Below are positions 1-9,090 of a DNA stretch of 64,000 nt, one piece after another (position 1 is the stretch's first letter; each line of letters begins with the position of its first letter). The position numbers were made by a program, and so were the translations under genes. The notes under the pieces are model-generated. The model worked only from the letters and a program-made list of their open reading frames with translations, searched no databases and was not told where the DNA came from. The stretch is from G965216695 sp965216695. Lineage in GTDB: Bacteria > Pseudomonadota > Gammaproteobacteria > Pseudomonadales > Azotimanducaceae. The stretch is taken from NCBI GenBank assembly GCA_965216695.1, contig OZ244212.1, forward strand, positions 310,001 through 374,000, given 5' to 3'.

Positions 1-80
1 AGGGACTCTCAGCCAACGCGGATGCTGAGAAAAACCTCAAAGTTTGCAGATACTTGCCGCATTGTTGTGAAAAGATACCG

Positions 81-86
81 TATAAT
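81..86 (+). promoter_or_regulatory. Candidate -10 box before the sulfotransferase gene
   Basis: A perfect TATAAT hexamer lies 24 bases before the preferred ATG at 111. No convincing -35 box stands 16-18 bases upstream; the nearest TTG-type hexamers, at 54 and 65, are badly spaced. It may be chance or an activator-dependent promoter. Confidence 0.25.
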
Positions 87-110
87 GGCCGCACTCTAGC
101 ATGCACGACA

Positions 111-1034
111 ATGATGGGCACGCGGAAACTTCTGTACATTGCCGCGCCAAGCTACTCGGGCTCGACTCTTCTCACGATACTACTGGACTGTCATCCTGAA
201 ATCACCACGGTGGGTGAACTGAAGGCGTCCGCGTTTGGCGACATCGAAACATACCCCTGTTCCTGCGGACAGCGGCTGCTCGACTGTCCGCATTGGAATC
301 GGTTCGAATCGTTGGTCCGCGAACGCCAGGAATCGTTTCGACTTTCGTCCTGGAACACACACTTCGGATCCGACGCCAACGACATTTCATCCAAAGTCGT
401 ACGCGCCGAGCTTCGCGGAGCGTGGTTCGAATGCGTGAGAGACGTCGCACTTAGCATGTGGCCGGCGACCAAGCGCCGACTTAACCGGATTCTCGACGTC
501 AATCGCGCCTGCATCGATGCACAAACGCAGATAGCGGATGCCCCGGTCTTTCTGGATGGGTCGAAAGACCCGATACGCGCCAAATACTTCGCGCGGTACG
601 CCTCGGATTACGACCTCTACCTGGTAAATCTCGTGCGGGACGGCCGGGGCGTCACCAACTCGTATATGCGCCACGAATCCGTACCGATTGGGACGGCGAT
701 CGACCAATGGCAATCCAAGGTCATTGAGATGCAGCGGCTTGCGCGGATCGTCGGTGACACGCACCACAGGGAGATCCGTTACGAAGATCTGTGCCGTGAG
801 CCCCTCGAGACGGTAAATGCAATTCTGGAATTCACCGGTCTCGACCCCCTGCAAGAACTACCATTGCCGCTGCGCGCCGACGAGCGTCACATTCTCGGCA
901 ACACAATGCGTCTGAAAGACATCAGCGCCGTGCTGCAGGACGAAAAATGGAGGACGTCTTTGACTTCCACTGATCTCGAGACGTTCGCCCGCCGGGCGGG
1001 CACTCTCAACGCCTCGCTGGGTTACGACGCGTAG
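111..1034 (+). CDS. Sulfotransferase family protein of the exopolysaccharide locus
   Basis: This is probably a PAPS-dependent sulfotransferase that transfers sulfate to a sugar hydroxyl. The N-terminus has the 5'-phosphosulfate loop as APSYSGSTLL, about 10 residues in. The 3'-phosphate site is NLVRDGRGVTNSYMRH near the middle, followed by the common RYEDLCREP segment. The open frame extends back to a TTG at 54, but the phosphosulfate loop is normally very close to the start, so ATG 111 (or the adjacent ATG at 114) is preferred, giving 307 aa. The flippase gene follows 3 bases later, so the two are probably cotranscribed. The sulfate acceptor is not known; from context it is a glycan. Family confidence is high, substrate confidence low. 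Confidence 0.8.
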   Translation: MMGTRKLLYIAAPSYSGSTLLTILLDCHPEITTVGELKASAFGDIETYPCSCGQRLLDCPHWNRFESLVRERQESFRLSSWNTHFGSDANDISSKVVRAELRGAWFECVRDVALSMWPATKRRLNRILDVNRACIDAQTQIADAPVFLDGSKDPIRAKYFARYASDYDLYLVNLVRDGRGVTNSYMRHESVPIGTAIDQWQSKVIEMQRLARIVGDTHHREIRYEDLCREPLETVNAILEFTGLDPLQELPLPLRADERHILGNTMRLKDISAVLQDEKWRTSLTSTDLETFARRAGTLNASLGYDA

Positions 1035-1037
1035 TTC

Positions 1038-2606
1038 ATGGAACCGTCGTCGGACGAAGATCGCGAACTGACCGGGCGTTCACGATTTGTCAGCAACGTG
1101 GTGACGAGCTGGATCAGCCAGGTATTGTTGATCATAGCGGGATTCTTCCTGCCGAGATTCATTGATCAGCACCTCGGCCAGGTACTCCTCGGTATCTGGG
1201 ATCTCGCATGGTCGATCACGAGCTACATCAGTCTGTCCAACCTGGGCATCGGCGCTGCGCTGAACCGCTATGTCGCCAAACATCGCGCCAACAATGACCC
1301 TCAGGCACTTACCATGTCTGTCAGTACCACCGCTCTGCTGCAATTCGCGATCGCGGCTGCCGTCGCGGCAATTGCAATCGGCGCATCGATGGCACTTCCG
1401 AAAATCTACGAGGGCGCGTTGCACGGTCACACGATTCAGGCCCAGCAGGTCGTCCTCTTTCTGGGTCTGTCAGTCGCATTCCAGCTCTTGTTCGACACGT
1501 CACGCGGAGTGCTTACCGGATGTCATCACTGGGGTGCGTTCAATACGATCAATTCGGGCACGCAGATCCTCGGCACGCTTGCGATGATTCTGATCCTGGT
1601 CTGGGGTGGGACGCTGCGCGATATCGCAATAGCGTACGCCGTTATGATTCTGATCCAGGGTGTCATTCGCAGCATCGTGGCCCGGCGTATCTGTCCGGAT
1701 GCACGGGTCTTGCCTAGCCGCTTCTCGCGGCCGTTCGCGCGCGAGATCATCGGGTACGGCATCCGGTCGATCGCAATCAACGTACCCTTCATTCTCACCG
1801 TCCAGGGCGTCTACGTGATCGTCGCGAGTGTTCTGGGCCCCGCGGCGCTTGCGATTCTGGCGCGCCCGATCGCGTTGATCCGTTACATAGAAACCTTCAT
1901 CTCCCGCTTCACATTCGTGCTGACTCCCATGGCCGAGTCCGTTCTTGCGATTGAAGGTAAGGAGCGGTTGCAGAGTTTCGCCAAACAATCAGGCCGCTAC
2001 AGCTTCGCGTTTGCCGTTCCCGCTATTACGCTTTTCGCCGTGTTCGGCGAAGATGTGATTCGGGTCTGGATGGGCGCTGACTACGTGAATCGCAACGTCA
2101 TCTGGATTCTTTCGTTCGCCGGCCTTTTCCTCGCACTCCAGGGTTCGATTTTGCGCATCATCATCGGCCTGGACCTGCACGGGCAAGCGGCTGGCCGTGC
2201 GCTGATTCTGGCACTGGCAATCCTCGCCACGGCACTGGTAACCGGCAAGGTACTCGACGCTTACTCGCTCGAGTACTTTGCAACTACCATCTCGCTGACG
2301 ATCTTTCTAATCAACGGTATCCTCATTCCAACCTACGCGTGCCGCAAGCTCGAGATTCCGTTCGCAGACTACCTGCGGGCGCTGATATCCGGTCCCGTCG
2401 TCGCCGCCGTCGCGGCGGGTGCCATTGTGTTCGCTACCAAATCAATACTCGCCGAGTCGCTGTCGGGATGGCGGTTTGCCTATCTCATTGCCGGCTATGG
2501 AGTCGTAATCGGCGTTATCTACTTCCGATATCTGCTGCCACCGCAGTTTCGGGAACGCTTACTGCACCGGTTCGCCGCCGCTGACGGCCAGGGTTCGGTG
2601 GATTGA
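1038..2606 (+). CDS. Polysaccharide flippase (Wzx/PST family)
   Basis: A 522-aa, very hydrophobic protein with about 12-14 predicted membrane spans, matching Wzx-type oligosaccharide flippases of the PST/MATE-like superfamily. Such proteins move undecaprenyl-linked repeat units across the inner membrane. The N-terminal region (SNVVTSWISQVLLIIAGFFLPRF) and the repeated amphipathic spans are typical of the family. The gene starts with ATG 3 bases after the sulfotransferase. Its TGA stop overlaps the TTG start of the next glycosyltransferase (TTGA), a sign of translational coupling. It is the only flippase-like gene in the window, so it is the natural partner of the ligase/polymerase-like gene at 9091-10569. 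Confidence 0.85.
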   Translation: MEPSSDEDRELTGRSRFVSNVVTSWISQVLLIIAGFFLPRFIDQHLGQVLLGIWDLAWSITSYISLSNLGIGAALNRYVAKHRANNDPQALTMSVSTTALLQFAIAAAVAAIAIGASMALPKIYEGALHGHTIQAQQVVLFLGLSVAFQLLFDTSRGVLTGCHHWGAFNTINSGTQILGTLAMILILVWGGTLRDIAIAYAVMILIQGVIRSIVARRICPDARVLPSRFSRPFAREIIGYGIRSIAINVPFILTVQGVYVIVASVLGPAALAILARPIALIRYIETFISRFTFVLTPMAESVLAIEGKERLQSFAKQSGRYSFAFAVPAITLFAVFGEDVIRVWMGADYVNRNVIWILSFAGLFLALQGSILRIIIGLDLHGQAAGRALILALAILATALVTGKVLDAYSLEYFATTISLTIFLINGILIPTYACRKLEIPFADYLRALISGPVVAAVAAGAIVFATKSILAESLSGWRFAYLIAGYGVVIGVIYFRYLLPPQFRERLLHRFAAADGQGSVD

Positions 2607-3745
2607 ACGGCCAACGCATTCGATTGTGCCTGGTGATTTCCAACCTGGAACTCGGGGGAGCCGAACGCCAGGTGGTCGAGATCGCAAACGGTTTGGATCC
2701 GTCACGCTTCGAAACACACGTTGTCACACTAGGGACGCCCAATCCGCAGGCTGAACGATTGCAGCCGCATGTCACCTATCACGCGTTGTCAGGTCTCGAA
2801 CAGGTATCTGCATTCCAGCGCATACGCCGCCTGCAACGGCGGTTACACGAACTCAAACCCCACGTCGTTCATGCCTTTCTTTTCGACGCCGAAATCGCGT
2901 CCCGCATCGTGCATGCGTTGCGATCCGACTTTCGGTTGCTGGGGTCTGAGCGCAATGCAGACTACCCGATATCGTTCCGGGACAGACTGCTGAAACGCGT
3001 CACCGCGTCGCAGATGGACTGTTGTATCGCGAATTCCTACGCCGGCGCACGTTACAACAGAACCCTGTACGGGCTACCGGAGTCTCGCTATCGGGTCGTA
3101 CGCAACGGTGTCGACGTCCAACGGTTTCGCCCCGCCGACCCCGAGAAGATACGCGCAACACGACGCGAACTCGACCTGCCCGAGGATCGGCCTATCGTTG
3201 GCATGTTTGCGAGTTTCAAGGCTCAGAAAAATCACATCGGGTTGCTGAACGCCGCAAAAATACTCGCTGAAACGCTGCCGGATGTGGTGTACGCACTTGT
3301 AGGCGACGAACTCGAGGTCGGTCAACGGGATACCGCGAGCTATACGGCGCAACTGCGTTCCGCAGTAGATTCAAGTCCGCAGCGCGACCAGATCCGTTTT
3401 CTCGGAAAACGTGACGATGTCGAGCGTGTCTATCCGTGCTGCGACCTCACCGTGCTTCCGTCACTGCACGAAGGTCTGCCTAATGTGGTTCTCGAATCGA
3501 TGGCATGCGGCGTGCCTGTCGTCGCGACGGATGTGTCCGACAACAAGCTGCTACTGGAGACGTACGACTTGGGCAGCATCGTTGCGCTGAATGATGACGC
3601 AGCGTTTGCGAAGGCCATGGCAACCTGGCTGACTGCACGCCCCCCAATCATGGAAAGCGCGATCGCCCGTGTACGGCAAGAACTGTCAACTGCCGCAATG
3701 ATCGAGAACATGACCGCGGTCTATCAGGAGTTTGCGATCGCGTGA
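2603..3745 (+). CDS. Glycosyltransferase family 4 (GT-B fold)
   Basis: A 380-aa retaining glycosyltransferase that probably adds a sugar to the lipid-linked exopolysaccharide unit on the cytoplasmic face. The N-terminus carries the GGAER acceptor-side motif (residues about 17-21). The C-terminal domain has the nucleotide-sugar E-x7-E motif as EGLPNVVLE followed by SMACGVPVVATD. The TTG start overlaps the flippase TGA by 4 bases, so translation is likely coupled. The gene ends 11 bases before the convergent deacetylase-like gene. Donor and acceptor cannot be told from sequence. Confidence 0.88.
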   Translation: MNGQRIRLCLVISNLELGGAERQVVEIANGLDPSRFETHVVTLGTPNPQAERLQPHVTYHALSGLEQVSAFQRIRRLQRRLHELKPHVVHAFLFDAEIASRIVHALRSDFRLLGSERNADYPISFRDRLLKRVTASQMDCCIANSYAGARYNRTLYGLPESRYRVVRNGVDVQRFRPADPEKIRATRRELDLPEDRPIVGMFASFKAQKNHIGLLNAAKILAETLPDVVYALVGDELEVGQRDTASYTAQLRSAVDSSPQRDQIRFLGKRDDVERVYPCCDLTVLPSLHEGLPNVVLESMACGVPVVATDVSDNKLLLETYDLGSIVALNDDAAFAKAMATWLTARPPIMESAIARVRQELSTAAMIENMTAVYQEFAIA

Positions 3746-3756
3746 GTTAGCCCCGG

Positions 3757-4842
3757 TTAGGGTAACGCTTTCGAAACAGCCCCACCGACGGGTCCGGACA
3801 CAGCTCCCGCATCCGAGCCCGTCTGTCCCGCGTCTGGCCGCAGATGCCGGAAGTCGCGGAAGTTGCAAGGCCGCAGCGTGCGGTGGTCCGCGAGAAAATC
3901 ATCCAGCGCTCGAAGCGAATACCGGCTCAGCGCTTTTGGATGTCCCATCACATTGAACACGCCACCACGCTGTTGCCGAAACGCGTTGTGGAGCTCGCCC
4001 GCTTTCAATCCATCAATGGTTACCGGGCTGATACTCGTACCCAGCAGCCTGCGTACGCCGTACCCCATCTGATGCGGAATGGCCATGCCGCTACCGAACG
4101 AACGGTGCTGTGCTGACGGAGCCACCTTTCGGTACCAGGCCATTCGCAGGAAAAACAATGGGTTGAGCGTACATGCACTGATGGGCACTTCCACAAACTC
4201 GCCCGATACATCCACCACAAGCGGATCGCTCGAAAAACGCCAGTACGCGTCCTCCGGGACGGAACGAAAATCGTACTGTCGCCCTTCATCCTGATTGATG
4301 CCGCCGGGATAGACGGTACTGTCCAACCAGATGCCGGACTCGCGCAACGCCGGTGCTATCGCATCGAATGGCTGGATGCACCAGCCGCCACCTCGAAAGG
4401 CGAACACCTCCTCCGCAGCCACTGCTTCCAGCCGTGCCTTGCCAGCGCGCAACATATCCAACTGTTCATGGCGGGGCCACTCATGCAGCCGGTAGCGACG
4501 GTGATCGACGGACCAGCCCGAATCTGCATCGAACGTGCAATCGCCCCAATGGGGATGCAGATGCAGTTGTAACTCGTGTCCAGCGCGCGCAAGGCTTTCG
4601 AGATGACGCAATATCGCATCGAGGTCGCTTTGCAATATCCGATGCGCCGGAGCCAGTTCGACGAGGCGCTCGAGATAAGAACAGTCTACGAAGAACGTCG
4701 CTTTCACGCCGAACGGCGCGAGCGTCTCAAGGAGCGCGTCGCACGGCTCCACGAGCGAGTCGGCAACCGTACCTGTCCTGGCACCCAGGAACATCTCATA
4801 GTCGAGCGCTAGAATCATCGACTCGATCCGAGATGCTGTCAC
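3757..4842 (-). CDS. Divergent NodB-fold polysaccharide deacetylase-like protein
   Basis: A 361-aa protein related to carbohydrate esterase 4 enzymes but with altered motifs. It has ALDYE where NodB has TFDDG, then VKATFFVD, an HLHPHW metal-site equivalent around residues 95-100, and FRGGGW matching the conserved Arg motif. This form is common in O-antigen and exopolysaccharide loci, where it may deacetylate or otherwise act on sugars; activity is not assured. There is no signal peptide, so it is probably cytoplasmic. Its GTG start overlaps the upstream deacetylase stop (GTGA), so the two form a coupled pair. Confidence 0.7.
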   Translation of the reverse strand: MTASRIESMILALDYEMFLGARTGTVADSLVEPCDALLETLAPFGVKATFFVDCSYLERLVELAPAHRILQSDLDAILRHLESLARAGHELQLHLHPHWGDCTFDADSGWSVDHRRYRLHEWPRHEQLDMLRAGKARLEAVAAEEVFAFRGGGWCIQPFDAIAPALRESGIWLDSTVYPGGINQDEGRQYDFRSVPEDAYWRFSSDPLVVDVSGEFVEVPISACTLNPLFFLRMAWYRKVAPSAQHRSFGSGMAIPHQMGYGVRRLLGTSISPVTIDGLKAGELHNAFRQQRGGVFNVMGHPKALSRYSLRALDDFLADHRTLRPCNFRDFRHLRPDAGQTGSDAGAVSGPVGGAVSKALP

Positions 4843-5867
4843 GATGGATACATTCCAGCGGACATAATCAGAATTTCCTCCGGCGTCGCCGTCGGAGACC
4901 AGTTTACCCGGTTCAGCGTGAACGGATTGCAGCCGGCGTTGTTGAACCCCTCATCGCAGGTTACCCCCCCAGCGTAACCCGCGTCCTGCACGCGACCGGC
5001 CGACGCGGCGTCGTAGCGCCCATTCGGATAGCAGAAGTAACGACATTCCGTATCCGTTACGGATTCGATGACGCGCTTCGATTCTTCAAGTTGGCACCGC
5101 TGCTCGGCCTCCGACATGCCCGGCAACCGTGCATGCGTCATCGTGTGCGAGCCGATTTCGACTAACGGATGCGCGGCTGCACGCCGAATATCCGACTCAC
5201 TCGCGAGGGCGCACGGGCTTGCCCGATCGATCTTTTCAAGTAGCGAATGACCCTGCGCGCGCTCCAATCGTTGTAGATCTTCGTCGAGCAGCTTAGAGAG
5301 GGAACGGTCGTCGTGCTTCGTCGCCAGCGCGAGACGGCAGACATCCAGCAACGTGCGTCGCAACGGAATGCGTTGCATCGAAACAACTCGGAAACTTTCG
5401 CCCAGAAACGAAACCTCCTCACCCGCGCGTGCATTCATCTGCAGCGCATAGTCGAGCCGATCGAACCAGAACGGTTCCTGCCTGAGAACCGCATCACCCA
5501 CGACAAAGAATGTTGCCGGCGCGTCGTGTTGCTCAAGAACCGGCAGAGCCACCTCGAAATTGTTGAGATATCCATCGTCAAACGTCAGTACCAGTGGATT
5601 CGGTACAGGATCTACCTCACCCCGAAGAATCGCTGCCGCCTGATCGAGCGTCACGAAGGTGTGGTGCTTCGACAGTAGCGAAAGCCCGCGGTCCAGATCC
5701 GCTTTCGCGTGATAGGACCGGATTGGTAGCCATTCAGGCGGCCGGTCGAGATCGAGTACCGAATGAAGCGTCAGAATGCCCACGCGCGCGCGTACGCCAG
5801 GACGGCGCAGCCAGGCGGCAACGACACCCGAGTGGTACATCAGGCGGGAGCTGATCTTTCTTAGCAT
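4839..5867 (-). CDS. NodB-type polysaccharide deacetylase
   Basis: A 342-aa carbohydrate esterase 4 protein with the canonical motifs: TFDDGY (catalytic Asp and metal Asp), ATFFVVGD and the metal-binding SHTMTH. It would remove acetyl groups from N-acetylated sugars of the exopolysaccharide or its precursor. The N-terminus has a short hydrophobic/basic stretch but no clear cleavable signal. It is the first gene of a two-gene minus-strand unit. The DNA just upstream carries helically phased repeats listed separately. Confidence 0.87.
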   Translation of the reverse strand: MLRKISSRLMYHSGVVAAWLRRPGVRARVGILTLHSVLDLDRPPEWLPIRSYHAKADLDRGLSLLSKHHTFVTLDQAAAILRGEVDPVPNPLVLTFDDGYLNNFEVALPVLEQHDAPATFFVVGDAVLRQEPFWFDRLDYALQMNARAGEEVSFLGESFRVVSMQRIPLRRTLLDVCRLALATKHDDRSLSKLLDEDLQRLERAQGHSLLEKIDRASPCALASESDIRRAAAHPLVEIGSHTMTHARLPGMSEAEQRCQLEESKRVIESVTDTECRYFCYPNGRYDAASAGRVQDAGYAGGVTCDEGFNNAGCNPFTLNRVNWSPTATPEEILIMSAGMYPS

Positions 5868-6312
5868 TCAGCGGTACTGCACAGTGACTTTACGATGATC
5901 TTCGTTGACTTTCCGTAGACTTTCCGTGGACGTTTCCGATGTCGTTTGTCGTCCTTGTCTTCCCGTTGCTGTGCGACTATCGGTTTCGCCGTCGACATGA
6001 TGGTTTCGATGCGCAATGCACGCTCAGGCAACGGCCTGGCCGCACGTCAGGCACGGGCACCCATCGCAGTATACGTCAAGCGCGGATAATCTTGGCCGCG
6101 GCACCCCGGGAATCGTGCCCGGAACACGCCCCAACTGAGATCAATGCCCCATTTTTCTCCGTGCTCGAGCCGCCGTTTTTCGGAACCCTTGCACCGCGGC
6201 ACGCGCGCTCACACGAACGCCAAGTGTGACCCACGCGTAGTCGCGCCAATCCAATCAATGGTAGATTTCGCGCTTCACCCAGTGTGACTTTTCGCAAAAC
6301 CGGAGAACGCTC
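5868..6312. other. Intergenic region between divergent deacetylase and PaaK-like genes
   Basis: A 445-base gap that should hold the promoters of both divergent units. Four GACTTT[A/C]CG-like direct repeats lie at its left end (5886-5938). The rest is moderately GC-rich with no protein-like frame that shows family motifs. I could not pick convincing sigma-70 or sigma-54 promoter elements. Confidence 0.5.
5886..5938 (-). repeat. Helically phased direct repeats upstream of the deacetylase operon
   Basis: GACTTTACG (5886-5894), GACTTTCCG (5907-5915), GACTTTCCG (5918-5926) and GACGTTTCCG (5929-5938). The last three begin exactly 11 bases apart and the first is 21 bases earlier, so all four lie on about the same face of the helix. 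They sit 19-71 bases before the deacetylase start. Read on the minus strand the units are CGGAAAGTC; if transcribed, they would present repeated ACGGAA-like motifs of the kind CsrA/RsmA bind. Confidence 0.55.
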
Positions 6313-7722
6313 TTGAAACGCGCTCTGTCCAAGAAAAACATCTGGGACGCAGTGCCTGGCAGCGTCAAGCAATCGCTGCGCCCGTTGATCGGGTTGGTGC
6401 AGCCATCGGTATTGCTGGGCGGTGCGTTTCGCGAGTGGCGAGGGCGCGTCGATGCCGCAGACACATGGACTCCGGATGCAATCGAACAGTTCCAGATGCA
6501 ATCCCTGCGACCCGTGCTGGACGTAGCCCGTCAGACACCCTTCTACCGAAAAGTGTTCCAGGACGCCGGCGTACGTCCCGACGAATTCACGTGCATTCGC
6601 GACCTGCAGCAGCTGCCGATGATCGATAAAAGCGCGCTCAGGGAGCACCAGAACGACATGCGGGCGCACAATGGCAATGCACCCGACGTGGATTACGTAT
6701 CCACCGGCGGCTCCGGCGGCGAGCCCTTGAGCTTTCTGATCAATGCATCCCGCTCCTCTGTCGAGTACGCGCATCTGACCTCCGGTTGGGCGCGAATAGG
6801 CTACGACCTCGGCACACCGCAGGCTGTGCTCCGCGGACAGGTGATCTCAAGCAATTCGATGGGGTTTCCATACGAGTACGACCCGATTTTGCGCCGGCAC
6901 AACTACAGCAATTTCCACATGACCGACGACGTACTGACGAAGTACTTCGAGCACATAGCCCGAATTGGCCCCTGCTTCCTGCACACGTACCCGTCGTCGC
7001 TGAACATAGTCATGCGCTTCTTCGAACGCGCCGGCGAGACACCGCCGGGTAATATTCGCGGCATTCTGCTGGGCTCCGAAATCGTCTACCCCGACGACCG
7101 CGCGCGCGCCGAATCGCTTTTCGGATGTCGCGTGTTCTCATACTACGGCCAATCGGAAAAGGTCGTATTGGCCGCCGAATGCGAACACACAACGGATTAC
7201 CACGTGTTTCCCACCTACGGTATCTGTGAACTGGTTGATGACAACGGTGAGCCGGTTGATGAGCCCGGTGTTATTGGCGAGATCGTCGGCACCGGATTCA
7301 TAAACACCGTCACGCCTTTTCTTCGGTATCGCACCGGCGATTTCGCGGAGTACGTGGGCGAGCACTGTTCCGCCTGTGGCAGGCACCAGAAGATTCTCCG
7401 GAGCATCACGGGACACAGAACTCAGGAAGTTCTGGTAGCGACAGATGGCGGTCACATTCCCTGGGTCGCGTGCAATCTGCACAGCGACGCCTTCGAACAC
7501 GTAAGACAGTTCCAGTTTCACCAAGCGGAACCCGGAGTCGCCACGTTGAAGCTCGTTCCAGCCGACAGCTTCGACGAGAGCGACCAGACGAAGATTGCCC
7601 GAGACCTGGGTGAGCGCCTTGGCGAGCGACTCCAATTCAGGATTCAGCTCGTCGAGGACATCCCGTTGACAGCGCGCGGCAAGAGTGTATACGTCGACCA
7701 GAAACTCGACATCACGGCCTGA
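6313..7722 (+). CDS. PaaK/CapK-like adenylate-forming enzyme
   Basis: A 469-aa member of the phenylacetate-CoA ligase-like branch of the ANL superfamily. The phosphate-binding loop is STGGSGGEPLSF around residue 138, followed by GSEIVYPDDR, SYYGQSEKV, and YRTGDFAEY near the C-terminal hinge. A CSACGRH segment after that may bind zinc. CapK-like proteins of this type are common in capsule and exopolysaccharide clusters, where they may activate an acyl or amino-acid group for sugar modification; the true substrate is unknown. The TTG start has a good GGAGA Shine-Dalgarno at 6302-6306. The next glycosyltransferase begins 22 bases after the stop. Confidence 0.82.
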   Translation: MKRALSKKNIWDAVPGSVKQSLRPLIGLVQPSVLLGGAFREWRGRVDAADTWTPDAIEQFQMQSLRPVLDVARQTPFYRKVFQDAGVRPDEFTCIRDLQQLPMIDKSALREHQNDMRAHNGNAPDVDYVSTGGSGGEPLSFLINASRSSVEYAHLTSGWARIGYDLGTPQAVLRGQVISSNSMGFPYEYDPILRRHNYSNFHMTDDVLTKYFEHIARIGPCFLHTYPSSLNIVMRFFERAGETPPGNIRGILLGSEIVYPDDRARAESLFGCRVFSYYGQSEKVVLAAECEHTTDYHVFPTYGICELVDDNGEPVDEPGVIGEIVGTGFINTVTPFLRYRTGDFAEYVGEHCSACGRHQKILRSITGHRTQEVLVATDGGHIPWVACNLHSDAFEHVRQFQFHQAEPGVATLKLVPADSFDESDQTKIARDLGERLGERLQFRIQLVEDIPLTARGKSVYVDQKLDITA

Positions 7723-7744
7723 TACCGTTCAGGATGTACGCGAT

Positions 7745-9040
7745 ATGACCCTTCCCGCGACCGTGGAAACGGGACCTTCGCCACAGCCTACCGGTACGCT
7801 GATACGTCGCACTCTGGCGCGGACCGCACTGTTTTCGCTCGTCTCGATCGGCCTTGTGGCCCACTTCGCCGGCCGGCTCCTTTGCCGTCTGTTCGGCGCA
7901 CGTCGTTGCGACGAAACAACAGTTGTCGCCGTGGGTACCTTCTACAACAAAGGCTGGTTCGACGCGCACGCCGTGCCGCTGTGCTGCAGCGACGCCATTG
8001 ATCGCGTCATCGTCGTCACCGACGAGAGCATCGACGTGGAACTCAAGAAACTGCTGATTGTGACGCCGAGCCGTGCACAGAAACGCTTCGGACGAATGAT
8101 CGCGCGACTTCTCACATTGTTTGCTGTCACATGGCGTTACCGTCCCGCCCTGATCATGGGGTATCACATCATGCCGAATGCACTGTGCTCTCTTGTGGTT
8201 GCACGCCTGATGAGAACCGATGCCGCCTACCAGATGACCGGCGGACCGGTGCAGATTCAGTATGGTGGATGTTTGAGCGAGAATCCGCTGCTGGCAGCCA
8301 CCGGCTCGTACTCGCGCGCGCAGGAACGGCTGATGATTGGCCTGTGTCGGGCATTCGATCTCGTTGTCGTCCGCGGCCAGGCGGCAAAGCGCTACGTGCG
8401 CGCCATCGCACCCCGAGTACGCTGTCGTGTCATAACGGGCGCCATCGACACCGCCCGGTTCCGTCCCGTAACAGAAGACGATGCCAATGCAGATCCCGTT
8501 CGGCCGGTCTACGACTTGATATGCGTAGGCCGCCTCGTTGACGTTAAACGCGTCGATCGCGTCATCGAACTGGCGCGGCTACTGCGGGTCGACCGCCCAT
8601 CAGTCCGAGTTGCAATCGCGGGTGACGGTCCGCTACGCGAGACGCTGGAAGCGCAGGCTCACACCGCCGGGCTGACGGATCACGTAGACTTTCTGGGTAA
8701 AGTGACGGATGTTGCTCCGCTGCTGCGGCAATCCCGCTGCTTCATTCTGCTTTCGGACAACGAAGGCATGTCCATCGCCATGCTCGAAGCCATGGCGGCA
8801 GGCGTCGTACCCATCGTGCCCGATATCGGCGATCTGAGCGACGCGGTGATAACGGGCACAACGGGACTGCTGCTGGAGAGCGGGGAACCCACAGAAATCG
8901 CGGCCGATATCGCCCGCCTGTTTGCAGACGAGTCAGCGCTGGCAGCGATGGCGTTGCACGCGCGGGAGCGGATCGTTGCCGAGCACAGCATCGAAGTCAT
9001 TGCGCAGCGATGGCGTACTCTGACCGACCGCCGGTCCTGA
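7745..9040 (+). CDS. Glycosyltransferase family 4
   Basis: A GT-B fold glycosyltransferase with the E-x7-E motif EGMSIAMLE followed by AMAAGVVPIVPDIG near the C-terminus. The KRVDRVIELARLL segment marks the donor domain. The frame opens at a GTG (7685) inside the preceding gene. I prefer ATG 7745, which has CAGGA just upstream and avoids a 38-base overlap, giving 431 aa. A hydrophobic stretch near the N-terminus suggests membrane association. It probably extends the lipid-linked unit together with the GT at 2603-3745. Confidence 0.85.
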   Translation: MTLPATVETGPSPQPTGTLIRRTLARTALFSLVSIGLVAHFAGRLLCRLFGARRCDETTVVAVGTFYNKGWFDAHAVPLCCSDAIDRVIVVTDESIDVELKKLLIVTPSRAQKRFGRMIARLLTLFAVTWRYRPALIMGYHIMPNALCSLVVARLMRTDAAYQMTGGPVQIQYGGCLSENPLLAATGSYSRAQERLMIGLCRAFDLVVVRGQAAKRYVRAIAPRVRCRVITGAIDTARFRPVTEDDANADPVRPVYDLICVGRLVDVKRVDRVIELARLLRVDRPSVRVAIAGDGPLRETLEAQAHTAGLTDHVDFLGKVTDVAPLLRQSRCFILLSDNEGMSIAMLEAMAAGVVPIVPDIGDLSDAVITGTTGLLLESGEPTEIAADIARLFADESALAAMALHARERIVAEHSIEVIAQRWRTLTDRRS

Positions 9041-9090
9041 CACACCACGCACACGTATCCGGAATCGCCGGGGTGGCGGGCCGTTTCGAC

